Shown: positions 16,261 to 26,200 of the stretch, one piece after another | Position numbering within the stretch: position 1 is the first letter of the stretch | How the letters are laid out: each line of letters begins with the position of its first letter | DNA from: an uncultured Eudoraea sp. | GTDB taxonomy: Bacteria > Bacteroidota > Bacteroidia > Flavobacteriales > Flavobacteriaceae | Reading direction: 5' to 3' | NCBI GenBank assembly: GCA_947258555.1 | Contig: CAMYJF010000035.1 | Span: 1 to 57,727 of the forward strand | DNA length: 57,727 nucleotides | The notes under the pieces: generated by a model | What the model was told of the DNA's origin: nothing | What the model saw: the letters and a program-made list of their open reading frames with translations, nothing else | Database searches by the model: none | Translations under genes and position numbers: made by a program

Positions 16261-17965
16261 ATGTCTGTATGGGAGGGTTTCTAAGGAGTCTGTCGAATCC
16301 TTCGAGGATCAATGCCAGTACTATAACAAGTCCGCATCCAAAGGCATTGAGCCAGAGATAAGACATCCAGTCGAATTTAAATCCAACAATCACAATTACC
16401 TGGGTAATTATGGCTGCGGTAAACACAGCATTCCCCCGGATCCATCTAAAAAAGAAGGCCAAGAGGAAAATTCCCAGTACGTTTCCGTAGAATATCGAAC
16501 CGATAATATTGACCAATTGGATCAGGTTATCAAAAAGATCAGCAACACAAGCTATACATATCGCTATAACACCCCAAAGCAGGGTAAACCCTTTAGACGC
16601 TTTTACATAATGTGCTTCATTCTCCTCAGTTTTCCTGTTGCGCTTATAGAGATCCAACGCTGTTATTGTCCCCAGGGCATTAAGTTCACTGGCCGTACTT
16701 GACATGGCCGCAGACAGGATCACTGCCAAAAGCAATCCGATCAAGCCTCGCGGAAGAAAATTCAAAATGAAATGAATAAACACGTAGTCCTTGTCATTTG
16801 TCTGTACAAGGGAATCTGATTTGGCTATAACACTCTTAGCGGCCTCTCTGTTAGCTCGCTCTTCCTGGTTGATCAGTACCATTTGCTCGCCCAATTCTTT
16901 TTCACGGGCATGATCTTTCTCATCAATCGCCAGGGAATATAAGCCTTGAACAGCTTGCTTATCTATTTCTAATTTTTCATGTGCATCTACAAGCACCTGG
17001 TAATCCTGTGAATAATCGCTGTTCATCACGGCTTCAGTGGCCGCCGGATTAAAATTTAAAGGGGAAGCATTGAATTGATAAAAAACAAAGACCATGACAC
17101 CTACCAGCAAAATAAAGAACTGCATGGGAACCTTTAAAAGGGCGTTGAATATCAATCCAAGCTGACTTTCACGAACAGACTTCCCCGAAAGGTAGCGTTG
17201 CACCTGGCTCTGGTCCGTCCCAAAATAGGCTAGTGCCAAAAACATTCCCCCTGTTATGCCACTCCAAAACGTATATCGACTTGAAGTGTTTAAATCGAAA
17301 TCCAGAATATTCAGCTTTTCATTGGCCCCTGCGATCTTTAAAACTTTTGTAAAGGTGATATCGCCTGGCAAGAAACCGAGAATGAAGAAAAATGCCATGA
17401 ACATCCCCAACATAATGACAAACATTTGTTGTTTCTGAGTAACACTAACTGCTCGGGTACCCCCTGAGACAGTATAAATTATTACCAGGATCCCAATAAT
17501 GATGTTCAGCGTGTTTAAGTTCCAACCTAAAACGGCCGATAAGATAATGGCAGGTGCAAAAATGGTTATTCCTGCAGCCAGACCTCGTTGAATTAAAAAC
17601 AAAATCGCCGCCAAGGTGCGGGTTTTTAGGTCGAATCGGGATTCCAGGAATTCATAGGCCGTATAGACCTTTAATTTGTGATAGAGGGGAACAAAGACCA
17701 TACATATGATGATCATGGCCAGTGGCAGTCCGAAATAGAATTGAACAAATCCCATTCCATCGTGAAACGCCTGACCGGGTGTTGAAAGAAAAGTGATCGC
17801 ACTAGCCTGGGTCGCCATGACAGATAGGCCTATCGTCCACCATTTGGCGCGGTGGCCTCCCATTACATATTCTTCGACATTGGCGCTGCCACGGGTCTTC
17901 CAAACCCCGTAAAACACTATTGATAAGAGTGTTCCTGCCAATATCAGCCAATCGAGTCCGCTCAT
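16259..17965 (-). CDS. Sodium:solute symporter (SSS family)
   Basis: A 568-residue membrane transporter of the LeuT-fold SSS family. At least 12 hydrophobic segments are seen. Family-like parts are VMGGHRAKWWTIGLSVMATQ near the N-terminus, TIYTVSGG-like IYTVSGGTRAVSVTQ and YFGTDQSQVQRYLSGKS. An unusual hydrophilic insert of about 90 residues (roughly 305-395, with VLVDAHEKLEIDKQAVQGLY) breaks the membrane part and is probably a helical, non-membrane extension. The substrate is not known. The gene starts directly at the end of a 40-residue membrane protein and follows a PIG-L deacetylase, so uptake of a sugar or deacetylation product is a reasonable guess. Confidence 0.9.
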   Translation of the reverse strand: MSGLDWLILAGTLLSIVFYGVWKTRGSANVEEYVMGGHRAKWWTIGLSVMATQASAITFLSTPGQAFHDGMGFVQFYFGLPLAMIIICMVFVPLYHKLKVYTAYEFLESRFDLKTRTLAAILFLIQRGLAAGITIFAPAIILSAVLGWNLNTLNIIIGILVIIYTVSGGTRAVSVTQKQQMFVIMLGMFMAFFFILGFLPGDITFTKVLKIAGANEKLNILDFDLNTSSRYTFWSGITGGMFLALAYFGTDQSQVQRYLSGKSVRESQLGLIFNALLKVPMQFFILLVGVMVFVFYQFNASPLNFNPAATEAVMNSDYSQDYQVLVDAHEKLEIDKQAVQGLYSLAIDEKDHAREKELGEQMVLINQEERANREAAKSVIAKSDSLVQTNDKDYVFIHFILNFLPRGLIGLLLAVILSAAMSSTASELNALGTITALDLYKRNRKTEENEAHYVKASKGFTLLWGVIAICIACVADLFDNLIQLVNIIGSIFYGNVLGIFLLAFFFRWIRGNAVFTAAIITQVIVIVGFKFDWMSYLWLNAFGCGLVIVLALILEGFDRLLRNPPIQT

Positions 17966-18088
17966 CTAGCCGTATGTGATCATGAGATAAAAGAAAATAA
18001 CGATATACAGGGCGTTGAGGATAAGTACGACCGAGTACTCCTTCTTCCAGGAAAAGGTTTCAAATATGGATCTATCCTTTGGTATCAT
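17966..18088 (-). CDS. Small single-pass membrane protein, possible symporter partner
   Basis: A 40-residue protein from ATG at 18088 to TAG at 17966. The N-terminal half is charged (MIPKDRSIFETFSWKKEYS) and the rest is one hydrophobic helix (VVLILNALYIVIFFYLMITY). It overlaps the 3' end of the PIG-L gene by 17 bp, and its stop codon is directly followed by the ATG of the symporter with no spacer. That position suggests coupled translation and a role as a small subunit or regulator of the transporter, like the small partners known for some other SSS carriers. This function is inferred from position only. Confidence 0.6.
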   Translation of the reverse strand: MIPKDRSIFETFSWKKEYSVVLILNALYIVIFFYLMITYG

Positions 18089-20594
18089 GTGTCTCTTCAG
18101 GATCTGCTTTGCCAATGGAAAGCATATTGGCAAATAATTTATATGCTCCGGAAACTCCTGCAGGTAATTCCCGGAAAAAGCTTAGTCCGGTGTAAATATA
18201 GTAGCCTTTGCCAAAAGGAGCTACTAATAAACTCCCTTTCATTGCATCATATCCTTCATCCTGCATAGAAAGTACCGCTGTAAAGGCAGGATCCCATTCA
18301 TTGGGAAAATACAAGCCCCTTTCCTGCACCCAGCCCTCAAAATCGGCCAGGGATATAGAATTTGGATGTGTGATCAGTGGATGCTTTGGGGCAATAATAT
18401 CAACTTGGGAATTTTCATCGGTAACCCTGTCCCTCGATAACTTGAGTGGAAAGGGGGCGATCTCTTTGTAGGCAGAATCCCAGCGCCCAGCCGTATTGTA
18501 TTGAACGATCATCGTACCTCCATTCTTCACATAGTCCATCAAAGCAGGTTGCTTCAACTTCAATACATCATTTACATTATATGCCCTAATGCCTAAAACT
18601 ATGGCGTCGTAATTATCAAGGGAGCCCATTTGAATGGATTCCGGTTTGATCTCATCCACACGACAACCCATCTGCACCAGGCTTTCTGCAACGCCATCTC
18701 CGGCACCCTCTATGTATCCTATGGCTTCACTGTAGTTATCTATGTTTAGCCGTACAAATTTAGACTCCGCCGGCAATAAGACGGACTGCGTAGGTATATG
18801 GTCATAGGCAATAGTCACCAATTCACTATTATAATTCTGACCTTCCAGGTTAACAATGGCCTTAGCCCAGAGCTCATCCTGGTTCAATGGCGGGGTCACA
18901 TCGAAAGTTAGCGTGACTTCTTCCCCCTTCTGAGAAAGACTGAATTCCTGCTGATTATTTGCCACCTTCCAATTATCGGAAATGGCCAAAGAAACAGACC
19001 CGCTGATCGTATCTTTCTCTGCCCGGATCTTCACCGGAATACTCCGTGTAGCCCCATTAGAAAAAATAACAACTTTATCTTCAAAGGAGCTTGTCACCGC
19101 AGGTAATACTTCAAAAGGTCTGTATAATTCTCCCTGATCTGGTTCAGAATAGCGATAAACCAGCGGGCGCTCCAGGCTGATCATTGTTCCATTAAAATCG
19201 AGATCAAATTGGGCGATATAGCCTTCCGCTGCCTCAGGTTTACCGATCAGGTCTGTATCTTCTACAGAATACATACCAAGAGAGCCTTTTTTATTAAGCC
19301 AATAGGGACTGGTATATGAAGCATTGTCAGGCACTGAAACTTGAAATTCAATATTTTCTTTTTTGTTGTTCTGGAGGGCCAACTCTGCAGAGTCGATGTC
19401 ACTGCCATTGATTTTTATTGCCTTCAGGGTCAGGGGCAAGTCACTCCGATTTAGAGCTTCTACTTTAACGGACACTTCGCTTCCAGGTACAGTCACCGGC
19501 GAAGTCGTTGCCGCTTCCAGGTAGAGTCCGCTAACAGATCCAATGAGACTTTTTAGTTCTTCACTTTTAATTGTTTTCCAATGATCATCTGATACAGTTT
19601 GCAATAAACTATACGCCTTAAGCAGCTCATTCAAGTGCACAGAAGGGTTGGTAAAATTGAAATTCTCTTCTACTGCGTATAAGATCTCGCCGATCTTGTC
19701 GCCGCCTTCGATTCTTGACCAGCTCGTATCTATACCTTCAAATATGTTTTGTTCTCCTTGAGGAAGATCTCCTTTGATGATCTCCAGATATTCCGTTTCG
19801 GACCCCCGGGTTGTCAATCGGCCAAACCCTTGACATTTATGCTGACTGCTCGCCATAGATGCCAGTTCGTTGTTAGAGAGTCCCAGGATTGGGTAGAAGA
19901 CACCCGTATCTACCGAGATCAAATTCGATTTATCAGCTTTTTCAAAATTCTCCCTGCTTCCGTAGAACCACCAGGATGTATTAAAAAATAAACGCCTTGG
20001 TTGCCAAGTTTCCAAGCTTTCCAATTGTGAGGGATAGGACTTCTCTGATCCCACAAGGTCAAAAGCCTCTGTACTTAACATAGCTGATGAGGTATGTTGT
20101 CCATGGGTACTTCCCGGAGTGCGATGGTTGAAGCGATTTACGATAACATCAGGTTTGAACTGCCTTATGACTCGGACTACATCACCTAATACTTCCTCTT
20201 TGTTCCATATTCTGAGGGTTTCATCCGGATGTTTTGAATAGCCAAAGTCTACTGCCCTGGTGAAAAATTGTTGTCCGCCGTCAATGGAGCGCGCACCCAG
20301 CAATTCCTGGGTTCTCAGAAGTTCTTTTAATTCAGGGCCTATTAGATTTTGGCCCCCATCACCACGCGTAATAGAAAGGTATCCGGTACGGGCTTTAACG
20401 CCATTTGAGAGATAAGAAATTAAGCGTGTATTCTCATCATCGGGATGTGCAGCTATATAAAGTGCAGATCCAAGAAAATTGAGCTTCTGAATTGAATGAT
20501 AGATATCCGATGACGATGGCTTAACAGGCGCCTGCCCATGAATCTTGAGGAAGAAGAGACAGAAAAAAAGTAGCAGGGTGGGTTGGAATCGCAT
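18072..20594 (-). CDS. Large exported PIG-L family deacetylase
   Basis: An 840-residue protein with a signal peptide (ending near KIHGQ). The N-terminal PIG-L/LmbE zinc deacetylase domain spans about residues 40-300. The metal motif is AAHPDDENTRLI, followed by GYLSITRGDGGQNLIGPE, and a later NHRTPGSTHGQHTSSAML supplies the third ligand region. The middle (about 360-630) looks like beta-sandwich domains. The C-terminal about 190 residues have a ThuA/GATase-like alpha-beta pattern (YDAIVLGIRAYNV, then YVKNGGTMIVQYNTAG). Related enzymes remove N-acetyl groups from sugars. It precedes a small membrane protein and an Na+ symporter. Confidence 0.87.
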   Translation of the reverse strand: MRFQPTLLLFFCLFFLKIHGQAPVKPSSSDIYHSIQKLNFLGSALYIAAHPDDENTRLISYLSNGVKARTGYLSITRGDGGQNLIGPELKELLRTQELLGARSIDGGQQFFTRAVDFGYSKHPDETLRIWNKEEVLGDVVRVIRQFKPDVIVNRFNHRTPGSTHGQHTSSAMLSTEAFDLVGSEKSYPSQLESLETWQPRRLFFNTSWWFYGSRENFEKADKSNLISVDTGVFYPILGLSNNELASMASSQHKCQGFGRLTTRGSETEYLEIIKGDLPQGEQNIFEGIDTSWSRIEGGDKIGEILYAVEENFNFTNPSVHLNELLKAYSLLQTVSDDHWKTIKSEELKSLIGSVSGLYLEAATTSPVTVPGSEVSVKVEALNRSDLPLTLKAIKINGSDIDSAELALQNNKKENIEFQVSVPDNASYTSPYWLNKKGSLGMYSVEDTDLIGKPEAAEGYIAQFDLDFNGTMISLERPLVYRYSEPDQGELYRPFEVLPAVTSSFEDKVVIFSNGATRSIPVKIRAEKDTISGSVSLAISDNWKVANNQQEFSLSQKGEEVTLTFDVTPPLNQDELWAKAIVNLEGQNYNSELVTIAYDHIPTQSVLLPAESKFVRLNIDNYSEAIGYIEGAGDGVAESLVQMGCRVDEIKPESIQMGSLDNYDAIVLGIRAYNVNDVLKLKQPALMDYVKNGGTMIVQYNTAGRWDSAYKEIAPFPLKLSRDRVTDENSQVDIIAPKHPLITHPNSISLADFEGWVQERGLYFPNEWDPAFTAVLSMQDEGYDAMKGSLLVAPFGKGYYIYTGLSFFRELPAGVSGAYKLFANMLSIGKADPEETHDTKG

Positions 20595-20672
20595 AAAATT
20601 GATTTAATGGTGGCATTCAAATATAGGAAGAATGGGAGTGGACTATAAAAACGTTTAGAAGGTTTTAACACC

Positions 20673-21218
20673 TCAATCCGTCGCACTTTCTTCCGTATGA
20701 TCCTTCTCTGAATGCAATAACAATATGGCCCTCTGTAACAAAAGGTTATTGGGAAAGGTCAATAATTCGCCTGAGGTAGTACGTAAGTGCATATGATATG
20801 CCTTAATATCCTCGATCAGTAACTCGCCTTGATAATCAAGATCCTTATCATAGATCCGTATGTAATCTCCTATCTTGAAAGGGAAGGAAAAAAACAGGAT
20901 CACACCGGCTGTTATATTACTCAAAATCGACCATTGCGCAAATACAGCAACTCCAATCACTGCGAAAACAGAAGAAAGCAGGATGCTGATATCCTTAAAC
21001 TTGACCCCCCAAATAAAGATCAATACGATTATAAGAAAAGCGCTTAAGCCAAATATGACATACTTGCCTACTAAACGCGTACGCATTTCATCAAAATGCC
21101 CGGCTTTGGCCACTCTTCGTATGGTTTTCAAAGAAATAAATCGTATCAGAAGATAAATGACAAATACGACAGTGGAGGCAATGAGTGCCTCTTGGTTGGT
21201 TGAAATAAAAGTGTTCAT
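20673..21218 (-). CDS. Small mechanosensitive channel (MscS-like)
   Basis: A 181-residue membrane protein. Two or three transmembrane helices in the first 90 residues are followed by the MscS beta-domain start VFAQWSILSNITAGVILFFS and FPFKIGDYIRIYD, the most conserved part of the family. It lacks the extra N-terminal helices and the C-terminal cage of the full-size channel, as other short flavobacterial members do. It should release solutes on osmotic shock or serve as a small ion channel. It lies between a deacetylase and maf with short gaps. Confidence 0.85.
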   Translation of the reverse strand: MNTFISTNQEALIASTVVFVIYLLIRFISLKTIRRVAKAGHFDEMRTRLVGKYVIFGLSAFLIIVLIFIWGVKFKDISILLSSVFAVIGVAVFAQWSILSNITAGVILFFSFPFKIGDYIRIYDKDLDYQGELLIEDIKAYHMHLRTTSGELLTFPNNLLLQRAILLLHSEKDHTEESATD

Positions 21219-21272
21219 TTAAAGACCTAGTTTTTCATGCATATATTTTTCAAAAATACCGCTAAAATACGG

Positions 21273-21854
21273 TCATACCATGGCCCTTAACGATTTATAG
21301 AGGATTTGTGTGGGAAGTCCAACTACATTGGTGTAGGAGCCTCGTATTTCCTCAATTCCGGCCATGCCTATCCACTCCTGGATGCCATATGCTCCTGCTT
21401 TGTCCAAGGGATTGCCTTCCTCGATATAGTACATGATCTCCTCCGGGGATAAAAATGCCATTTTTACTTCCGTCTTGGCGTGAACTACATGTTGCTCTTT
21501 TGGTGTGGTAAAGCATATTGATGTATAGACCTCATGCCATTTATCAGAAAGACTTCTCAGCGTGCTAATGGCATCATTTTCATCTTTGGGTTTGCCCAGC
21601 ACCTGATCTTCAAACCATACAATGGTATCGGCAGTAATAATGATCTCATCGGGTTGCACTTTATTTTTAAAGGGCGAGGCTTTTAAGACAGCCAGATAAT
21701 TGGTGATCTCTTGCTTAACAAGCCCTTCAGGAAAGTTCTCTTCCACAGGTATGACCCGGACCTCAAAGGGGATTTTTAAAGCTGCAAGTAGTTCCTGTCG
21801 TCTGGGAGAAGATGAAGCTAATACTACTGAATATGCCGAAAGACCCGTAATCAT
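21273..21854 (-). CDS. maf: Maf-like nucleoside triphosphate pyrophosphatase
   Basis: A 193-residue house-cleaning enzyme that hydrolyses non-canonical or excess nucleotides (dTTP/UTP type in most members). The N-terminal signature LASSSPRRQELLAAL, the central IITADTIVWFEDQVLGKPKD and the C-terminal EGNPLDKAGAYGIQEW are all conserved. The gene starts 1 bp after the KdsC-like gene stop, so the two should be translated from one mRNA. Confidence 0.95.
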   Translation of the reverse strand: MITGLSAYSVVLASSSPRRQELLAALKIPFEVRVIPVEENFPEGLVKQEITNYLAVLKASPFKNKVQPDEIIITADTIVWFEDQVLGKPKDENDAISTLRSLSDKWHEVYTSICFTTPKEQHVVHAKTEVKMAFLSPEEIMYYIEEGNPLDKAGAYGIQEWIGMAGIEEIRGSYTNVVGLPTQILYKSLRAMV

Positions 21855-21855
21855 A

Positions 21856-22371
21856 CTACAATATTCCTTTGATCCACTTATCCTGTACCCTCATGACCTG
21901 TTCAATAAGATCCCGTACACAACCGTCGCCTCCATTTCTATGCGACACATAATCGCTGATGGCTTTGATCTCAGCGACAGCATTGTTAGGACAGGATGCC
22001 ACCCCAACTTTTCGCATGGCCTCTATATCCGGAAGATCATCGCCCATATAAGCAATAGAATCAGCCGCTATATCATTCTTTGCTATAAAATCATCGAGCA
22101 CTTTGATCTTGTCATGAATACCTAAATGGATATCGGTGACCCCCAAGCCTGCAAGTCGCTTCTCGACGCCGGGATTTGTACCCCCTGTGATCACACAGAT
22201 CTTGTACCCGGCTTCAACCGCTTGCTTAACTGCATAGCCATCTTTTACACTCATGGTTCGTAATAATTCACCCGATGTAGTTATTTGAACAGTGCCGTCC
22301 GTAAATACGCCGTCGACGTCAAAAACAAAGGCTCTAACTGCTGGAAGAAGGGTTTTATAATTGGCTTTCAT
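21856..22371 (-). CDS. kdsC: KdsC-like HAD phosphatase
   Basis: A 171-residue capless HAD phosphatase of the KdsC/YrbI group. Motif I is FVFDVDGVFTDGTV with the two catalytic aspartates, motif II is VITGG, and motif III/IV is IAYMGDDLPDIEAMRKVG. The typical reaction is hydrolysis of 3-deoxy-D-manno-octulosonate 8-phosphate in lipopolysaccharide core synthesis. Other KDO genes are not near, so some related sugar-acid phosphate is possible. Its start overlaps the DUF2520 gene by 17 bp, and maf follows 1 bp later. Confidence 0.88.
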   Translation of the reverse strand: MKANYKTLLPAVRAFVFDVDGVFTDGTVQITTSGELLRTMSVKDGYAVKQAVEAGYKICVITGGTNPGVEKRLAGLGVTDIHLGIHDKIKVLDDFIAKNDIAADSIAYMGDDLPDIEAMRKVGVASCPNNAVAEIKAISDYVSHRNGGDGCVRDLIEQVMRVQDKWIKGIL

Positions 22372-23119
22372 ACTCGTTTTGTATTGATACAGATATGGTT
22401 TTATACAGCTCTTGTTGGGCTGTATCAGGCAGCAATTTCAGGTGTTTTGCAATGACTGATCTATCACCACGCACTGCTGGTCCCGTTTGTGCATTCGCAG
22501 CCCCTAAGATCTTAGCTTTAGCAACAGTTTCATCTAACAATGGGTGTAGCATTTCTTTAGGAAGGTCATGTGCTTCACATATTTTTTCAGCTTGCCGAAT
22601 CATATGATTTACAAAGTTATTGGTAAATACGGCCGCGAGATGCAAGCGTATTCGTTTGCCGGAATCGACCCAACTGATCGACTCAGAAACGGTTCCCGCA
22701 AGTTGCTCCAACATCTTTCGGTCTTCTGTTTCTGCACATTCCAGGCATAAAGGGATAGTATTAAAGTCGACTTCCCGATCTGCGCTCAGTGTCTGCAGCG
22801 GGTAAAAAACACCACGTCTTTTAATAGGTAATAAATCATCCATGGGAATGCTCCCTGCCGTGTGAACAACCAAAGCGTTGGACGACCTGAATTGTTTTTG
22901 AACATCAGAGATAGCATCATCATGTACAGCGATCACAATGATATCGGCACTTTCATCAATATCACTTATTTCTTCAACTTCATGTCCCGTTGATAGGATC
23001 TCTCCCTTTCGTTCTTTTTTTCCGTAAATACCTAATAATTTTACATCTTCCGAATGGGAGAAGGCTTGTGCCAGTTTAGCAGAAACATTGCCGGTACCAA
23101 TAAGGATAATTGATAGCAT
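22355..23119 (-). CDS. Rossmann-like and DUF2520 domain protein
   Basis: A 254-residue protein. The N-terminal Rossmann fold has the dinucleotide motif IILIGTGNVSAKLAQAF. The C-terminal DUF2520 part includes PLQTLSADREVDF, CLECAE and AAVFTNNFVNHMIRQAEKI, as in 6-phosphogluconate-dehydrogenase-like C-domains. A role as an NAD(P)-dependent oxidoreductase is likely but no substrate is known. The frame is open to a TTG at 23125, but this overlaps the -7 box, so the ATG at 23119 is taken. It leads the DUF2520-kdsC-maf unit. Confidence 0.85.
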   Translation of the reverse strand: MLSIILIGTGNVSAKLAQAFSHSEDVKLLGIYGKKERKGEILSTGHEVEEISDIDESADIIVIAVHDDAISDVQKQFRSSNALVVHTAGSIPMDDLLPIKRRGVFYPLQTLSADREVDFNTIPLCLECAETEDRKMLEQLAGTVSESISWVDSGKRIRLHLAAVFTNNFVNHMIRQAEKICEAHDLPKEMLHPLLDETVAKAKILGAANAQTGPAVRGDRSVIAKHLKLLPDTAQQELYKTISVSIQNEYESQL

Positions 23120-23122
23120 GTC

Positions 23123-23130
23123 CAAAAGTA
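23123..23130 (-). promoter_or_regulatory. -7 box for the DUF2520-kdsC-maf unit
   Basis: TACTTTTG on the minus strand matches TAnnTTTG, with only 3 bp between it and the ATG at 23119. Transcription would begin at or near the start codon, giving a leaderless mRNA. A -33 element is not clear. Confidence 0.5.
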
Positions 23131-23221
23131 CACTTTTTTTTGCCTGGAGCTTGGATGAGAATAAACAGCGATTTCGACCTATTTCAATTCAATATGTCGC
23201 GTTAAAATCCCAAAAAGCATG

Positions 23222-23229
23222 TACTTTTG
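23222..23229 (+). promoter_or_regulatory. -7 box for the ResB-CcsA gene
   Basis: TACTTTTG matches TAnnTTTG and lies 27 bp before the ATG at 23257. It is divergent from the identical box at 23123-23130. Confidence 0.55.
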
Positions 23230-23256
23230 CATGCTAAAACCCTGCTAAAGCAATCC

Positions 23257-26200
23257 ATGCTAAATTTTCTTAAAAAGATCTTGTTCTCTAATCGGCTGAT
23301 GGCGGTACTCTTTCTGCTTTTCGCTGTCGCCATGGCTTTCGGAACGTTTATAGAAAGCTGGTACAGTACAGAGACCGCTCGGATCTATATCTATAATGCC
23401 ACATGGTTTGAAGCCATTATGGTATTTTTTGTGATCAATTTTTCTGGAAATATCTCCAAATACCGTTTATGGCGTAGGGAGAAATGGCCCATACTTGTTC
23501 TGCACCTATCGTGGATCCTTATAATAATCGGTGCCTTTGTGACCCGTTATATAAGCTATGAGGGCATGATGCCTATTCGGGAAGGGGCCACCGAGAATAT
23601 TTTTTATTCCGACAAGACCTACCTCACACTCAATGTGGATGGAGAGATCGATGGGCAGTTAAAGAGGAGACCTTTACAAGATGAGATCATTGCCACTCCG
23701 GAAGGGATAAAATCAAGCTTACCCTGGAAATTCGATTTTAATGGGGAGCCGTTTGAAGTTAGATATGAGGGCTTTATACAAGGGGCACAGGAGGGAATCA
23801 TTCCGGATGATAAGGGTGTTAAATTCTTAAAAATTGTTGAAGCAGGCGACGGCACACGACACGAACATTACCTGGAGGAAGGAAAAGTAGCTAGTATTCA
23901 CAATATGCTTTTTGCACTTAATGCGCCTACCGATGGGGCGATCAATATTATGGAGGAGAATGGCAATTACAAGCTCAAAACTCCTTTTGAAGGCAGCTTT
24001 ATGCGGATGGCAGATCAGTTATCCGGAGCGGTACTGAAAGACTCGATCCAAAAACTGGAATTACGCTCGCTATATACTATTGGAGGCATGGAATTTGTTA
24101 TTCCCGGACCTACAATTAAAGGTAGAATTGGAGTAACACAAACTCCTGATGATGAGCTTACTGAAGGCTCACAAGATGCTATTATAATTCAAATATCTTC
24201 AGGCGGAGAAACGGTAATAAGAGAAATACTTGGTGGGAAAGGAATTGCTAAGATGAATAGCGCTTTCAAGGTGGGTGATCTTCAGTTTTCCGCGGCCTAT
24301 GGATCCAAGGTTTATCAGCTCCCATTTCAAATTCAGTTACGTGATTTCATAGCGGAGAAATACCCCGGCACTGAGAAGGGTTATGCCTCATTTATGAGTA
24401 AGATCTCGGTAAAAGACGAACGTCCTTATGATTATGATATCTATATGAATCATATTCTGGATCATAAAGGGTATCGCTTCTTTCAGGCCAGTTTTGATCC
24501 GGATGAAAAAGGCACGGTGCTGTCAGTCAATCATGATGCATGGGGTACCCGAATTACATATGCAGGTTACTTTCTACTTTACTTCGGCCTAATGGCGCTC
24601 ATGTTTTTTGGGAAAACACGATTCAGGGAACAAGTGAAAAGCCTGGATAATCTTAAGCGCAAAAAAGCCGCCATGTTTGCTCTGGCCCTGTTTATTGGAA
24701 CATCTCAATTATGGTCACAAGATTCTCTTTCTGCAAACCATCAACATTCAGGGCCTACACAATTGCAAATAGATTCCCTTTTAAAGGCAACTGCGGTATC
24801 AGAGGAACATGCTGCCCGCTTCGGTAAGTTGGTTATACAGGATGATGGGGGCCGGATGAAACCAATGAATACTTTTGCATCGGAGATCCTTAGAAAATTA
24901 CGATTTAAAACATCCTACAACGACCTGAATGCAGATCAGATCATGTTATCCATGATGCTGAATCCTGCACTCTGGTACAATGTACAATTCATCACCCTTG
25001 ACAAGAAAAAACAAAATGATAGTCTTAGGAATATCATAGGAGTTCCTAAAGGCCAGGAATATGTCAAAGCCACCGATTTTTTTGATGCTAAGGGGAATTA
25101 CAAGCTGAGTTCGTATGTACAGGATGCATATGCTACGAATACACCCAATAAATATCAGCAAGACTTTAAGGATATTGATCTGAGGTTGGGTTTGCTCAAT
25201 AGGGCATTGAGTGGCGAGATCATCAAGATTTTCCCTTTATTGAATGATGATAACAATAAATGGATCTCTGCTGTTGAATACAGATCCGGCAAGTTTGTAG
25301 TAGGGGATACGCTTTACAGTAATTTTATTAAAAATGCAGTGCCTTTTTATCTATTGTCTGTACAAAATGGCATGGAGAAGGGAGATTACTCAGAGGCTAA
25401 TAAACTCCTCGAAGCCTTTCACCAAAACCAGGTCAACCATGGTAGCGAAGTGCTCCCTTCCGATAAAAAAGTGGAGACAGAGGTACTATATAACAAGCTC
25501 GATATATTTAACAGGCTCTACAAGTATTACGCCTTGATAGGGATACTGATGTTTTTCGTGCTGATCTTTCGTATTTTCAAGGATAGACGTATTTGGGATA
25601 TTGCCACTTATTTCTTTACTGGGATCATCTACATCTTCTTTATTTGGCATACAGCCGGATTGATCTTACGATGGTATATATCCGGTCATGCACCCTGGTC
25701 CGATGCCTATGAGAGTATTCTATATGTCTCCTGGGCAGCCATGGGTATGGGGCTATTAATGAGCAGAAAAAGCAAGTTAACCCTCGCCGCTTCTGCATTT
25801 GTAACAGCTATGCTGCTGTGGATCGCCCACCAGAGCTGGGTAGATCCTTCCATAGCCAATCTAGTACCAGTACTTGACAGCTATTGGCTGATGATACATG
25901 TTGCAGTCATTGTAGGCAGTTATGGACCCTTTACAGTGGGTATGATCCTGGGAGTCGTTTCTCTTCTACTGATCGTCCTGACGAATGAGAAAAACAAAAA
26001 GAAGATGAAGCTCAACCTAAAGGAATTAAGCATTATCAATGAAATGGTGCTTACTGTAGGGCTGGTTATGCTTACTATTGGGAATTTCCTTGGAGGGCAA
26101 TGGGCCAATGAGAGTTGGGGTCGGTATTGGGGTTGGGACCCAAAAGAGACCTGGGCCCTTATTTCAATAATGGTTTACGCATTTGTCCTGCACATGCGAC

